This document shows positions 7,659 to 16,700 of a stretch of DNA of 40,997 nt, in pieces (positions within the stretch are counted from its first letter, which is position 1; the number at the start of each line of letters is the position of its first letter). The notes below the pieces were generated by a model. It had not been told where the DNA came from. It searched no databases and saw nothing but the letters and a program-made list of their open reading frames with translations. Origin of the DNA: JBJXGF01 sp046153015 (GTDB lineage Bacteria; Actinomycetota; Acidimicrobiia; Acidimicrobiales; CAIXPF01). The stretch is from the NCBI GenBank assembly GCA_046153015.1, contig JBJXGF010000371.1, forward strand, positions 1 to 40,997. The letters run 5' to 3'. The position numbers were made by a program, and so were the translations under genes.

Positions 7659-7782
7659 GTGCGATTGGCTCGTTGCCCGGCCGCGCGCGTGGCCATGGCC
7701 GGCTAAGCTTTGCCGCCCTTCGCCCCCCACCGCCTATGAGGGACCGTATCCACCGTGACCGGAACCGACACCGACTAGAACA

Positions 7783-7896
7783 ATGAAAGTTCGTCCGAGC
7801 GTGAAGAAAATTTGTGACCACTGCAAGGTGATCCGTCGGCACGGCGTGGTGCGGGTGATCTGCACCAATCCGCGGCACAAGCAGCGTCAAGGGTAG
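7783..7896 (+). CDS. rpmJ: 50S ribosomal protein L36
   Basis: 37-aa L36, the smallest ribosomal protein, bound to 23S rRNA. The zinc-binding residues C11, C14, C27 and H32 are all present, so this is the C+ form. Start ATG at 7783, stop TAG at 7894-7896. It lies directly upstream of rpsM, the standard alpha-operon position. Confidence 0.97.
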   Translation: MKVRPSVKKICDHCKVIRRHGVVRVICTNPRHKQRQG

Positions 7897-7912
7897 AGGG
7901 GGAAGGTCGCGC

Positions 7913-8293
7913 ATGGCACGTATCTCCGGCGTAGATATTCCCCGTGAAAAGCGGGTCGAGATCTCGCTCACCTACATCTTCGGCATCGGCCGCTCGCAGG
8001 CGAAGGTGATCTGCGACCAGACCGGCGTGAACCCCGACACGCGGGTGCGCAACCTCACCGACGACGAGGTGAACCGCATCCGCGCCTTCATCGACTCGAG
8101 CATGAAGGTGGAGGGCGACCTGCGGCGAGAGGTGTCCCAGGACATCAAGCGGAAGATGGAGATCGGCTGCTACCAGGGCATCCGACACCGCAAAGGCCTG
8201 CCCGTCCACGGTCAGCGCACCCACACCAACGCCCGCACCCGCAAGGGGCCGAAGAAGACGGTGGCGGGGAAGAAGAAGGCGGTGCGCAAGTAA
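7913..8293 (+). CDS. rpsM: 30S ribosomal protein S13
   Basis: 126-aa S13, in the 30S head, contacting L5 and the P-site tRNA. The family start 'MARISGVDIPREKRVEISLTY' and the 'RHRKGLPVHGQRTHTNARTRKGP' region (about residues 91-113) are intact, followed by the basic tail. Preceded by 'GAGGGGGAAGG' about 6 bases upstream. Its stop overlaps the rpsK start (TAATG). Confidence 0.98.
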   Translation: MARISGVDIPREKRVEISLTYIFGIGRSQAKVICDQTGVNPDTRVRNLTDDEVNRIRAFIDSSMKVEGDLRREVSQDIKRKMEIGCYQGIRHRKGLPVHGQRTHTNARTRKGPKKTVAGKKKAVRK

Positions 8294-8691
8294 TGGCCAA
8301 ACCGAAGCCCGGAGGGCGCCGTCCGCGCCGCCGCGAGCGCAAGAACATCACCTACGGCATCGCCCACATCAAGAGCTCGTTCAACAACACGATCATCAGC
8401 ATCACCGACCAGGAGGGCAACGTGCTCTCCTGGGCGTCGGCGGGCAACGTCGGCTTCAAGGGCTCCCGCAAGTCCACCCCGTTCGCGGCGCAGATGGCGG
8501 CCGAGGCCGCGGCGCGTCGGGCGATGGAGCACGGTGTGCGCAAGGTCGACGTGCTGGTGAAGGGCCCGGGCTCGGGCCGCGAGACCGCCATCCGTTCGCT
8601 GCAGTCGGCGGGCATCGAGGTGACCGGCATCAAGGACGTCACGCCGGTGCCCCACAACGGCTGCCGCCCCCCCAAGCGGCGGAGGGTCTGA
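8293..8691 (+). CDS. rpsK: 30S ribosomal protein S11
   Basis: 132-aa S11 of the 30S platform, near the anti-Shine-Dalgarno region of 16S rRNA. 'HIKSSFNNTIISITDQEGN', 'GSRKSTPFAAQMAAE' and the closing 'TPVPHNGCRPPKRRRV' signature are all visible. Overlaps rpsM by one base and is followed one base later by rpsD. Confidence 0.98.
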   Translation: MAKPKPGGRRPRRRERKNITYGIAHIKSSFNNTIISITDQEGNVLSWASAGNVGFKGSRKSTPFAAQMAAEAAARRAMEHGVRKVDVLVKGPGSGRETAIRSLQSAGIEVTGIKDVTPVPHNGCRPPKRRRV

Positions 8692-8692
8692 C

Positions 8693-9310
8693 ATGGCGCG
8701 CTACACCGGCCCGAAGGCGCGCATCTCGCGTCGCCTGGGCGTGAACATCTGGGGCACCCACGGCGAGACCATCGCCCTGGACCGTCGCCCGTACCCGCCC
8801 GGTGAGCACGGGCGCTCCCGCAAGCGGGGCAACGTCTCGGAGTACCTGCAGCAGCTGCAGGAGAAGCAGAAGGCGCGCTTCTCCTACGGCCTCTCCGAGC
8901 GCCAGTTCCGCAACCTCTACGAGGAGGCGAACCGTCGATCCGGCGTGACCGGCGACAACATGCTCCGCTTCCTCGAGCTGCGTCTCGACAACATCGTGTA
9001 CCGAGCCGGCTGGGCGGCCACCCGCCCCCAGGCGCGGCAGTTCGTGTCGCACGGCTTCGTCAACGTCAACGGCAAGCGGGTGAACATCCCGAGCTATCGG
9101 GTCCGCAAGGACGACGTCATCGAGCTCCGTCCGAAGGCGCGGGAGTACATCGTGGTTCGCCAGAACATCGATGTGCTCGACCGCACGCCCCCGGGTTGGC
9201 TCGAGACCGGCGACGGCGGCAACTCCGTCATCGTGCGCACGCTGCCCCTGCGGGAGCAGATCGATGTGCCGGTGAGAGAGCAGCTGATCGTCGAGCTCTA
9301 CAGCAAGTAG
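8693..9310 (+). CDS. rpsD: 30S ribosomal protein S4
   Basis: 205-aa S4, a primary 16S rRNA-binding assembly protein with an S4 RNA-binding domain (about residues 93-155, 'RLDNIVYRAGWAATRPQARQ', 'GFVNVNGKRVNIPSY'). There is no cysteine anywhere, so this is the C-minus form without the N-terminal zinc knuckle, in contrast to the zinc forms of S14 and L36 in the same cluster. In E. coli S4 autoregulates this operon; nothing here tests that. Confidence 0.98.
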   Translation: MARYTGPKARISRRLGVNIWGTHGETIALDRRPYPPGEHGRSRKRGNVSEYLQQLQEKQKARFSYGLSERQFRNLYEEANRRSGVTGDNMLRFLELRLDNIVYRAGWAATRPQARQFVSHGFVNVNGKRVNIPSYRVRKDDVIELRPKAREYIVVRQNIDVLDRTPPGWLETGDGGNSVIVRTLPLREQIDVPVREQLIVELYSK

Positions 9311-9347
9311 GCGCGCCACCCTCCGAAAAGGACACACAGAACACACG

Positions 9348-10283
9348 ATGCTGGTCATTCAGCGACCCACCGTCGAGCCGATCGGCGACGAGGAGCACCA
9401 CCGCCAGAAGTTCGCCATCGGCCCGCTCGAGCCGGGCTTTGGCCACACCATCGGCAACTCGCTGCGCCGCACGCTCCTGTCGTCGATCCCCGGCTCGGCG
9501 ATCACCCAGGTGCGCTTCGACGACGCCTTGCACGAGTTCGACACCATCTCCGGCGTCACCGAGGACGTCACCGATGTGATCCTCAACTTGAAAGACATCG
9601 TGGTCGTCTCCGAATCGGAGGAGCCGGTCACCCTTCGCCTCGACGTGCGGGGCCCGGCCGACGTGACCGCCGAGAACATCGACTGCCCGTCGGACATCCA
9701 GATCCTCAACCCGGAGCACCACATCGCCACCCTCAACGCCAAGGGGCGCCTGGCGGTGGAGGTCACGATCGAGCGGGGCCGCGGCTACGTGTCCGCCGAT
9801 CGCACGAACAACGCCAGCACGATCGGCGTGATCCCGATCGACTCGATCTTCTCCCCGGTGCGCCGCGTTGCGTTCGAGGTGGAGCCCACTCGCGTGGAGC
9901 AGTCCACCGACTACGACCGGCTCATCCTCGACATCGAGACCGACGGGTCGATCTCGCCGCGGGAGGCGCTGGCCTCGGCCGGGTCGACGCTGCGTTCGCT
10001 GGTGCAGCTCATCGAGGAGATGAGCGACAACCCGGTGCGCCTCGAGATCCGCGACCCGGGCGAGACCTCGGGCCGGCGCGACCTCGAGGTGCCGATCGAG
10101 GAGCTCGACCTCTCCGAGCGTCCCCGCAACTGCCTCAAGCGGGCGCAGATCAACACGATCGGCGAGCTCATCGAGAAGACCGAGGACGACCTGCTCGCCA
10201 TCACCAACTTCGGGCAGAAGTCGCTCGACGAGGTGATCCAGAAGCTCGACGACCGTGGGCTCACGCTGCGGGGAAGGGACTAG
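9348..10283 (+). CDS. rpoA: DNA-directed RNA polymerase subunit alpha
   Basis: 311-aa RNA polymerase alpha. The N-terminal dimerisation and assembly domain (about residues 1-230; 'LEPGFGHTIGNSLRRTLLSS') is followed by a linker and the helix-hairpin-helix C-terminal domain (about 245-308; 'LKRAQINTIGELIEKTEDDL', 'NFGQKSLDEVIQKLDDRGL'). The protein ends soon after the CTD and lacks the acidic tail of many actinobacterial alphas. Standard position between rpsD and rplQ. Confidence 0.98.
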   Translation: MLVIQRPTVEPIGDEEHHRQKFAIGPLEPGFGHTIGNSLRRTLLSSIPGSAITQVRFDDALHEFDTISGVTEDVTDVILNLKDIVVVSESEEPVTLRLDVRGPADVTAENIDCPSDIQILNPEHHIATLNAKGRLAVEVTIERGRGYVSADRTNNASTIGVIPIDSIFSPVRRVAFEVEPTRVEQSTDYDRLILDIETDGSISPREALASAGSTLRSLVQLIEEMSDNPVRLEIRDPGETSGRRDLEVPIEELDLSERPRNCLKRAQINTIGELIEKTEDDLLAITNFGQKSLDEVIQKLDDRGLTLRGRD

Positions 10284-10286
10284 GCG

Positions 10287-10640
10287 ATGCCGGCCACGCC
10301 GAAGAAGGCGCGCCGCTTCGGCGGCGACGCCGCCCACCAGCGGCTGATGATGGCGAACCTCGCTGCGTCGCTGTTCGCCGCGGAGGGGATCGTGACCACC
10401 GAGGCCAAGGCCAAGGCGCTGCGCCCGGTGGCGGAGAAGCTCATCACCAAGGCCCGCAAGGGGGGCCTCCACAACCAGCGTCAGGTGGTCGCCTACCTCG
10501 GCGACAAGGAGATGGCCACCAAGCTGTTCAGCGACATCGGGCCCCGGTACGCGGCCCGGCCGGGCGGGTACCTGCGCATCCTCAAGCTCGGCCCCCGCCA
10601 CGGCGACAACGCGCCGATGGCCCGCATCGAGCTCGTCTAG
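10287..10640 (+). CDS. rplQ: 50S ribosomal protein L17
   Basis: 117-aa L17, near the exit tunnel of the 50S subunit. The family core 'HQRLMMANLAASLFAAEGI', 'TTEAKAKALRPVAEKLIT' and the C-terminal 'GPRHGDNAPMARIEL' are present. The first residues (MPATPKKARRFGGDAA) replace the usual short basic N-terminus. Only 3 bases after rpoA. Confidence 0.97.
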   Translation: MPATPKKARRFGGDAAHQRLMMANLAASLFAAEGIVTTEAKAKALRPVAEKLITKARKGGLHNQRQVVAYLGDKEMATKLFSDIGPRYAARPGGYLRILKLGPRHGDNAPMARIELV

Positions 10641-10664
10641 CGCACGGGCGCTCCTGGGGCGCAC

Positions 10665-11447
10665 GTGACCCTGTTCGAACCCGTCGAGCCAGCGGCCCCG
10701 CCCGGGCCGCTGGTGCGCGTTCGGATGACCGTCGCCTACCTGGGCACGAGCTTCCACGGCTTCGCCCCCAACCCCGGGGTGCGCACGGTGGGCGGCGTGC
10801 TCGGCGAGGCGCTCGCCCGAGTGCTGCGGGCGCCGGTGGAGCTCACGTGCGCCGGGCGGACCGACGCCGGTGTGCACGCCTTTGGCCAGGTCGTCTCGTT
10901 CGACGCCCCGGCCCGGGGCCTCGACCTCGTGGCGTTGGCCCGCACGCTGAACAAGCTGTGCGGCCCGCACATCGCAGTGCGCGAGCTCGCCGAGGCGCCG
11001 GGATTCGATGCCCGCTTCTCTGCCCGGTCCCGCGTCTACCGCTACGAGCTGCTGTGCTCGTCGACGCCGGACCCGTTCCTCGCGGCGACCGCCTGGCGGG
11101 TGCCCCCGCCCCTCGACCTGGCGGCGTTGCGCCTCGGCTGCGACCCGCTGATCGGCCAACACGACTTCGCCGCGTTCTGCCGCAGGCCGCCAGGCGACGC
11201 CTCGACCGTGCGCACGGTGCTCGACGCCGCGTGGCGCGATCTAGGCGGGGGCCGCTACCGCTTCCAGATCGAGGCCGCCGCGTTCTGCCACCAGATGGTC
11301 CGCAGCGTGGTCGGCACGCTGGTCGAGGTCGGCTCGGGGAGAAAGCGCGCCGGCGAGGTGGCCTCGATCCTGCGCTCGCGGGATCGGCGCTACGCCGGAC
11401 AGCTGGCGCCGCCGCACGGCCTGTGCCTCTGGGAGGTACGCTACTGA
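10665..11447 (+). CDS. truA: tRNA pseudouridine(38-40) synthase TruA
   Basis: 260-aa pseudouridine synthase modifying positions 38-40 of the tRNA anticodon arm. The catalytic aspartate is D67 in 'CAGRTDAGVHAFGQ'. 'YRYELLCSSTPDPF' and 'FQIEAAAFCHQMVRSVVGTL' are further TruA blocks. A GTG at 10665 is taken as the start. The core begins at an in-frame ATG (10725), which would remove 20 Pro-rich residues and is a real alternative. Its place between rplQ and rplM is common in Gram-positive bacteria. Confidence 0.95.
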   Translation: MTLFEPVEPAAPPGPLVRVRMTVAYLGTSFHGFAPNPGVRTVGGVLGEALARVLRAPVELTCAGRTDAGVHAFGQVVSFDAPARGLDLVALARTLNKLCGPHIAVRELAEAPGFDARFSARSRVYRYELLCSSTPDPFLAATAWRVPPPLDLAALRLGCDPLIGQHDFAAFCRRPPGDASTVRTVLDAAWRDLGGGRYRFQIEAAAFCHQMVRSVVGTLVEVGSGRKRAGEVASILRSRDRRYAGQLAPPHGLCLWEVRY

Positions 11448-11472
11448 GCGGCTGTGGCTGCGCGGGCCTCGT

Positions 11473-11501
11473 TTGTCGGCCCCTTCTCGCGCCGCTACAC
11501 T
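11473..11501 (+). promoter_or_regulatory. Sigma-70-like promoter for rplM-rpsI
   Basis: TTGTCG (11473-11478), 17-base spacer, TACACT (11496-11501). The predicted transcript start near 11508 leaves about 38 bases of leader before the rplM GTG. It lies in the 98-base truA-rplM gap, which contains nothing else recognisable. Confidence 0.6.
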
Positions 11502-11545
11502 GACCCCCCGTTTCGCCGGGACGAGGTAACCCAGGACGTGCACGC

Positions 11546-11995
11546 GTGAGCACCTATACGCCCAAAGCCAGCGACATCCAACGGAGCTGGTACGTGGTCG
11601 ATGCCGAGGACCTCGTGCTCGGCCGGATGGCCACGGAAGTGGCCCGAGTACTGCGCGGCAAGCACAAGCCGATGTTCGCGCCCCACGCCGACACCGGTGA
11701 CCACGTGATCATCGTGAACGCCGCCAAGGTGGTGCTCACCTCGGGCAAGGCGCAGTCCAAGCTGCTCCACCGCCACTCCGGCTATCCGGGGGGCCTGAAG
11801 ACCCGCACCTACGCCGAGCAGCTCGCCGAGCGCCCGGCCGACGCGGTGCGCCACACGATCCGGGGCATGCTCCCGAAGAACCGCCTCGGCCGCCAGATGC
11901 TGCGCAAGCTCAAGGTCTACGCCGGGCCCGTCCATCCGCACACCGCCCAGCAGCCACAGCCCCTGGAGCTCGCCCGCGCGCGAGCTCGGGTGTGA
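11546..11995 (+). CDS. rplM: 50S ribosomal protein L13
   Basis: 149-aa L13, an early-assembly 50S protein. 'WYVVDAEDLVLGRMATEVAR', 'HADTGDHVIIVNAAKV', 'HSGYPGGLK' and 'GMLPKNRLGRQMLRKLKVY' mark the family. It starts with GTG at 11546. The last residues (Ala/Arg-rich) are non-conserved. It forms the usual two-gene unit with rpsI, 13 bases downstream. Confidence 0.97.
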   Translation: MSTYTPKASDIQRSWYVVDAEDLVLGRMATEVARVLRGKHKPMFAPHADTGDHVIIVNAAKVVLTSGKAQSKLLHRHSGYPGGLKTRTYAEQLAERPADAVRHTIRGMLPKNRLGRQMLRKLKVYAGPVHPHTAQQPQPLELARARARV

Positions 11996-12008
11996 GGGGA
12001 GCGCCTCC

Positions 12009-12401
12009 ATGACCAAGCCTCTCGTCCAGTCGACCGGGCGCCGCAAGCGGGCGGTGGCCCGAGTACGGCTGCGCCCGGGCAACGGCCAGATCACGGTGAA
12101 CCGCCGCCCGGTGGAGAACTACTTCCCGTCCGAGACGCACCGGATGATCCTCTCGGAGCCGCTGCGGCTCACCAACACCAACGAGGTGTACGACGTCGAC
12201 TGCACGCTCGACGGCGGCGGCACGAGCGGCCAGGCGGGGGCCCTGCGCCTCGGCATCGCTCGGGGTCTGGTGACCCTCGACGAGGAGCTGCGCCCGGCGC
12301 TCAAGCGCGCGGGAATGCTCACCCGGGACGCCCGCGAGAAGGAGTCCAAGAAGTACGGCCTGAAGAAGGCTCGCAAGGCGCCTCAGTACTCCAAGCGGTG
12401 A
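12009..12401 (+). CDS. rpsI: 30S ribosomal protein S9
   Basis: 130-aa S9, whose C-terminal tail reaches the P-site tRNA. 'STGRRKRAVARVRLRPGNG', 'GGGTSGQAGALRLGIARGL' and the basic C-terminus ending 'KKARKAPQYSKR' are diagnostic. Stop TGA overlaps the GTG start of glmM by four bases, so cell-wall precursor synthesis is coupled to the ribosomal pair. Confidence 0.98.
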   Translation: MTKPLVQSTGRRKRAVARVRLRPGNGQITVNRRPVENYFPSETHRMILSEPLRLTNTNEVYDVDCTLDGGGTSGQAGALRLGIARGLVTLDEELRPALKRAGMLTRDAREKESKKYGLKKARKAPQYSKR

Positions 12402-13753
12402 CGCTGCGCTTCGGCACCGACGGTGTGCGGGGCGTCGCCGGGCTGGAGCTGAGCCCCGAGTACGCCCTCGCGCTCGGTCGGGCTGCGGCTCGAGTGCTCG
12501 GCGCCCGGCGCTTCGTGGTCGGCCGCGACACGCGCCTCTCCGGACCAATGCTCGAGGCCGCGTTGTGCGCCGGGCTCGCCGCCGAAGGTGTGGAGGCGGT
12601 GCGGCTGGGCGTGTGCCCGACGCCGACGGTGGCCTGGGCGGCCGCCGCCGAGCCGGGTGTGGCCGGCGCGGTGATCTCGGCGTCCCACAACCCGTTCTCG
12701 GACAACGGGATCAAGCTGTTCGCGCTGGGCGGGCTCAAGCTCGGCGACGCCGGTCAGCACGCCATCGAGGCGGTCCTCGCCGAGCCCGCGCTCGGCTCGG
12801 CAGCGGCCCCGGGCAACGGCGAGGCGGTCGTGGGCCGCATCGTCGAGGACCGCACGGCGCTGGCCGGCTACGGCGCCGCGCTGATCGCCTCGCTCGAGGG
12901 CCGCCGCCTCGACGGCGTCCGGGCGGTGATCGACTGCGCCAACGGCGCGGCCTTCGAGCTCGCGCCGCGCCTCTTGGCCGAGCTCGGCGTCGAGCTCCAG
13001 GTGATCGCCGACCGGCCCGACGGCCGCAACATCAACGACGGCTGCGGTTCGACTGCGCTCGGCGGCCTCGCCGAGGCGGTGCGGTCAAGCGGCGCGGCGC
13101 TGGGCCTGGCCTTCGACGGGGACGCCGATCGGGTCCTGGCGGTCGACGCCGCGGGTGAGCTGATCGACGGCGACCAGCTCATCGGCATGTGCGCCCTCGA
13201 CCGCCGCCGCCGGGGCGCGCTGCCCGACGCCACGGTGGTGGTGACCGTGATGGCGAACCTCGGATTCCGCCTCGGTATGGAGCGCCACTGCATCACCGTG
13301 CGGGAGACGGCGGTCGGCGACCGGTACGTGCTCGAGGAGCTCGAGCGGGGCGGCTGGGCGCTGGGCGGCGAGCAGTCGGGGCACGTGATCTTCCGCGACC
13401 TGGCCACGACGGGAGACGGCTTGCTCACCGCCGTACAGGTGCTCGATCTGGTGCACCGGCGCGGGGCGACGATCCGCGAGCTGGCCGACGAGGCGATGAC
13501 CCGCCTGCCCCAGGTGCTGCGCAACGTACGCGTGGAGCGGGCGGATCCGGCCGCGCTGGAGGCGGTCGCCGCGCAGGTTTCGGTGGTGGAGGCCCGCCTC
13601 GGGGGGCAGGGGCGCGTGCTGATCCGCCCGAGCGGCACCGAGCCGCTCGTGCGGGTGATGGTGGAGGCGGCGGACGCGGCGGACGCCGAGGCAGCGGCCG
13701 AGGAGTTGGCCGCGGCGCTCGAGCGACGCCTTCGGGTTAGTCAAGGACGGTAG
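12398..13753 (+). CDS. glmM: Phosphoglucosamine mutase GlmM
   Basis: 451-aa enzyme converting glucosamine-6-phosphate to glucosamine-1-phosphate for UDP-GlcNAc and peptidoglycan synthesis. The N-terminus 'FGTDGVRGVAG', the phosphoserine loop (S96 in 'SASHNP'), the metal-binding loop D240-G-D242-A-D244-R, the sugar-specificity loop 'GEQSGH' and the phosphate-binding 'RPSGTEPLVRVM' are all intact. Length is normal. GTG start in a GTGA overlap with rpsI. Two bases separate it from the GlmS-like gene that supplies its substrate. Confidence 0.97.
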   Translation: MTLRFGTDGVRGVAGLELSPEYALALGRAAARVLGARRFVVGRDTRLSGPMLEAALCAGLAAEGVEAVRLGVCPTPTVAWAAAAEPGVAGAVISASHNPFSDNGIKLFALGGLKLGDAGQHAIEAVLAEPALGSAAAPGNGEAVVGRIVEDRTALAGYGAALIASLEGRRLDGVRAVIDCANGAAFELAPRLLAELGVELQVIADRPDGRNINDGCGSTALGGLAEAVRSSGAALGLAFDGDADRVLAVDAAGELIDGDQLIGMCALDRRRRGALPDATVVVTVMANLGFRLGMERHCITVRETAVGDRYVLEELERGGWALGGEQSGHVIFRDLATTGDGLLTAVQVLDLVHRRGATIRELADEAMTRLPQVLRNVRVERADPAALEAVAAQVSVVEARLGGQGRVLIRPSGTEPLVRVMVEAADAADAEAAAEELAAALERRLRVSQGR

Positions 13754-13755
13754 CT

Positions 13756-16700
13756 ATGTGCGGGATCATCGCCATCGCCCGGCGGCGTTCGAGTCGACCG
13801 GCGCCGTCGAGGTCCGAGGTGCTCGGCCTCGTCAAGGCCGCCGAGGCGGTGCTCGTCGGTCCGTGCAGCGACCGCGTGGCGTGGCTCGACGAGCTGGCCG
13901 CGCCGTTGGCCGAGCTCGACCGGCTGCTGCGGGGCGCCCCGGGCGCGGTCGCGCTGCTGCGGGACCGGGCCCTGATCGCCAGCCTGGAGGCATCGCTCAT
14001 CGCCCTGGCGGACCGCCTGCCCGCGCTCGACGCGGAGCTCGACGCGGCCGCGCCGTCGGCCGGGGTGGCGGAGCTCGAGCAGCGCAGCGCGGCGTTGATC
14101 CGGCTGAAGGACGTGGTCTGGGCCCTGCAGAAGGACCGGCTGCGAACAGTTCGCGAGCTCGACCTGCTCGCTGGGGCCGACGCCGCGCCGGCCACGATCG
14201 ACGCGTACCTGTCGATCCAGGAGGCGCTGTCGGCGCTGGACCGCCTCGAGGTGCGCGGGCGGGACTCGGCCGGCCTGCACGTGCTGGTCTCCGGGCACGG
14301 CCTCGACCTGGCGACGCCGGCGGTGCAGGCGCTGCTCGGCGAGCGCGGCGCCGACCCGCTGTTCGGCGCCGGCGCCGTGCGGGTGGCCGAGCACGGTTCG
14401 CTCAGCTTCGTCTACAAGGCGGCGGCCGAGATCGGCGAGCTGGGCGACAACACACGAGCGTTGCGGACCGCGATCCGCAACGACGAGCTGCTGCGCCTCG
14501 CCGTCGCCGGGTCCGACGCCGTCGCGCTCGTGGTCGGCCACACCCGCTGGGCGTCGGTCGGCATCATCTCGATCCCCAACGCCCATCCCCTCAACTCCGA
14601 CGAGGTGGGACGCACCGCCGGGCCGTACGTGATCGGCGCGCTCAACGGCGACGTGGACAACTTCGCCGACCTGAAGGCGGCCGAGGAGCTGCGGATCCGC
14701 CCCGAGATCACGACCGACGCCAAGGTGATCCCGACGCTGGTGTCCCGCCGGCTGGGCGCGGGTGCTGAGCTGGTCGAGGCGTTCCGCCAGACCGTCGCCA
14801 GCTTCGAGGGGTCGGTGGCGATAGCCGCCGCCGCCGCGTCGGCGCCCGAGCGCCTGCTGCTCGCGCTGCGAGGTTCGGGCCAGGCCCTCTACGTGGGCTG
14901 CGACGAGGACGTGTACGTGGTGGCGAGCGAGCCCTACGGCGTGGTCGAGGTGTGCGGCCGGTACCTGCGCATGGACGGCGACACCGCCGCCGACGCCGAC
15001 CACGCCGCCGCCAGCCGCGGTCAGATCGTGGTGCTCGACACGAGACGCGCCGGTGAGCTGGCCGGCGTGAGCCGCATGGCGTACGACGGGCGGCCCCTGC
15101 CCGTCGAGGAGCAGGAGCTGGCCCGCCCCCAGATCACCACCCGCGACATCGACCGGGGGACGTTCCCGCACTACCTGCTGAAAGAGATCACCGAGTCGCC
15201 GTCGTCGTTCCGCAAGACCTTGCGCGGCAAGCTCGTCGATCGCGCCGGCCGCCTGGAGGTGGAGCTCGGCCCCGAGACCCTTCCCGACTCGCTGCGCGCC
15301 GACCTGGCCGACGGGCGGATCACCCAGGTGCTGGTGATCGGCCAAGGCACCGCCGCGGTGGCCGGCCACGGCCTGGCGGCGGCGCTGCGCGACTGTGTGG
15401 CGCACAGCCGGCTGCGGGTCGAGGCGGTGCGGGCCTCGGAGCTGTCCGGGTTCGATCTGCGGGCCGACATGAGCGACACGCTGGTGGTGGCGATCAGCCA
15501 GTCGGGCACCACCACCGACACCAACCGCACGGTGGACCTCGCCCGCAGCCGCGGCGCCCGGGTGGTGGCGATCGTGAACCGGCGCAACTCCGATCTCACC
15601 GACCGGGCCGAGGGTGTGCTCTACACCTCCGACGGGCGTGACGTGGAGATGAGCGTCGCGTCGACCAAGGCGTTCTACAGCCAGATCGCCGCCGGCTTCC
15701 TCCTCGCCGACGCAGTGGCGGGCCTCGTGGGCCGCACCGTGGCCGAGGCCGAGCGCCAGACGCTGCTCGGGGCGCTGCGCGACCTGCCCGACGCCATGGC
15801 CGCCACGCTCGAGCTGCGGCCGCTCATCGCCGACGCCGCCCACCGCTTCGCCCCCGGCCGCCGCTATTGGGCGGTGGTCGGCAACGGGCGCAACCGCATC
15901 GCCGCCGAAGAGGTGCGGATCAAGCTGTCAGAGCTCTGCTACAAGTCCATCGCCTGCGACGCCACCGAGGACAAGAAGCACATCGATCTCTCCTCGGAGC
16001 CGCTCATCCTCGTGTGCGCCTCGGGCCTTTCCGGCTCGACCGCCGACGACGTGGCCAAGGAGATCGGCATCTACCGGGCGCACCGGGCGCTGCCGATCGT
16101 GGTGGCGAGCGACGGCGAGCACCGCTTCGACGCCGGGGTGGCCGTGCTCACCGTGCCGGCCGTGCACCCCGAGCTCGACTTCGTGCTCTCGGCCATGGTG
16201 GGCCACGTGTTCGGCTACGAGGCGGCGCTGGCCATCGACACCTGCGCCGTGCCGCTGCGCGAGGCCCGGGCCGCCGTCGAGCAGACGATCTCGGAGAGCT
16301 TCGGCGGGGTCGGCCACGACGATCTCCTCGCCCGGCTGAAGCCCCGGCTCGAGCCGGCCGTCGAGCGGTTCTTCGACGGGCTGCGGGCGGGGCATTTCAA
16401 CGGTCACCTCGAAGCGGCGACCGCGGTGCGGGTGGCGTCGCTGCTGCGTTATGCCACCAAGACGCTGCCTCTCGAGGCCTACCAGGTGGAGTACGGCAAG
16501 GTCGGCACGCCGGCGGTCGTGGTGGAGGACCTGACCCGGGCGTTGACCCAGGGCGTCGACGAGCTGACCCGCCCCGTCGATGCGATCAAGCACCAGGCGA
16601 AGACCGTGACCGTGGGCATCTCCCGCTCCGACGAGACGCTGCTCGCCGCGGCGCTCGTGCGCGAGGTCCTGGCCGCCGGCAGCGCCCGTGACCGCCTGAG

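Noticed and set aside
7587..7782. Hidden infA in the adk-rpmJ gap
   Set aside because: No frame gives an IF-1-like sequence, and the gap is shorter than infA plus signals would need.
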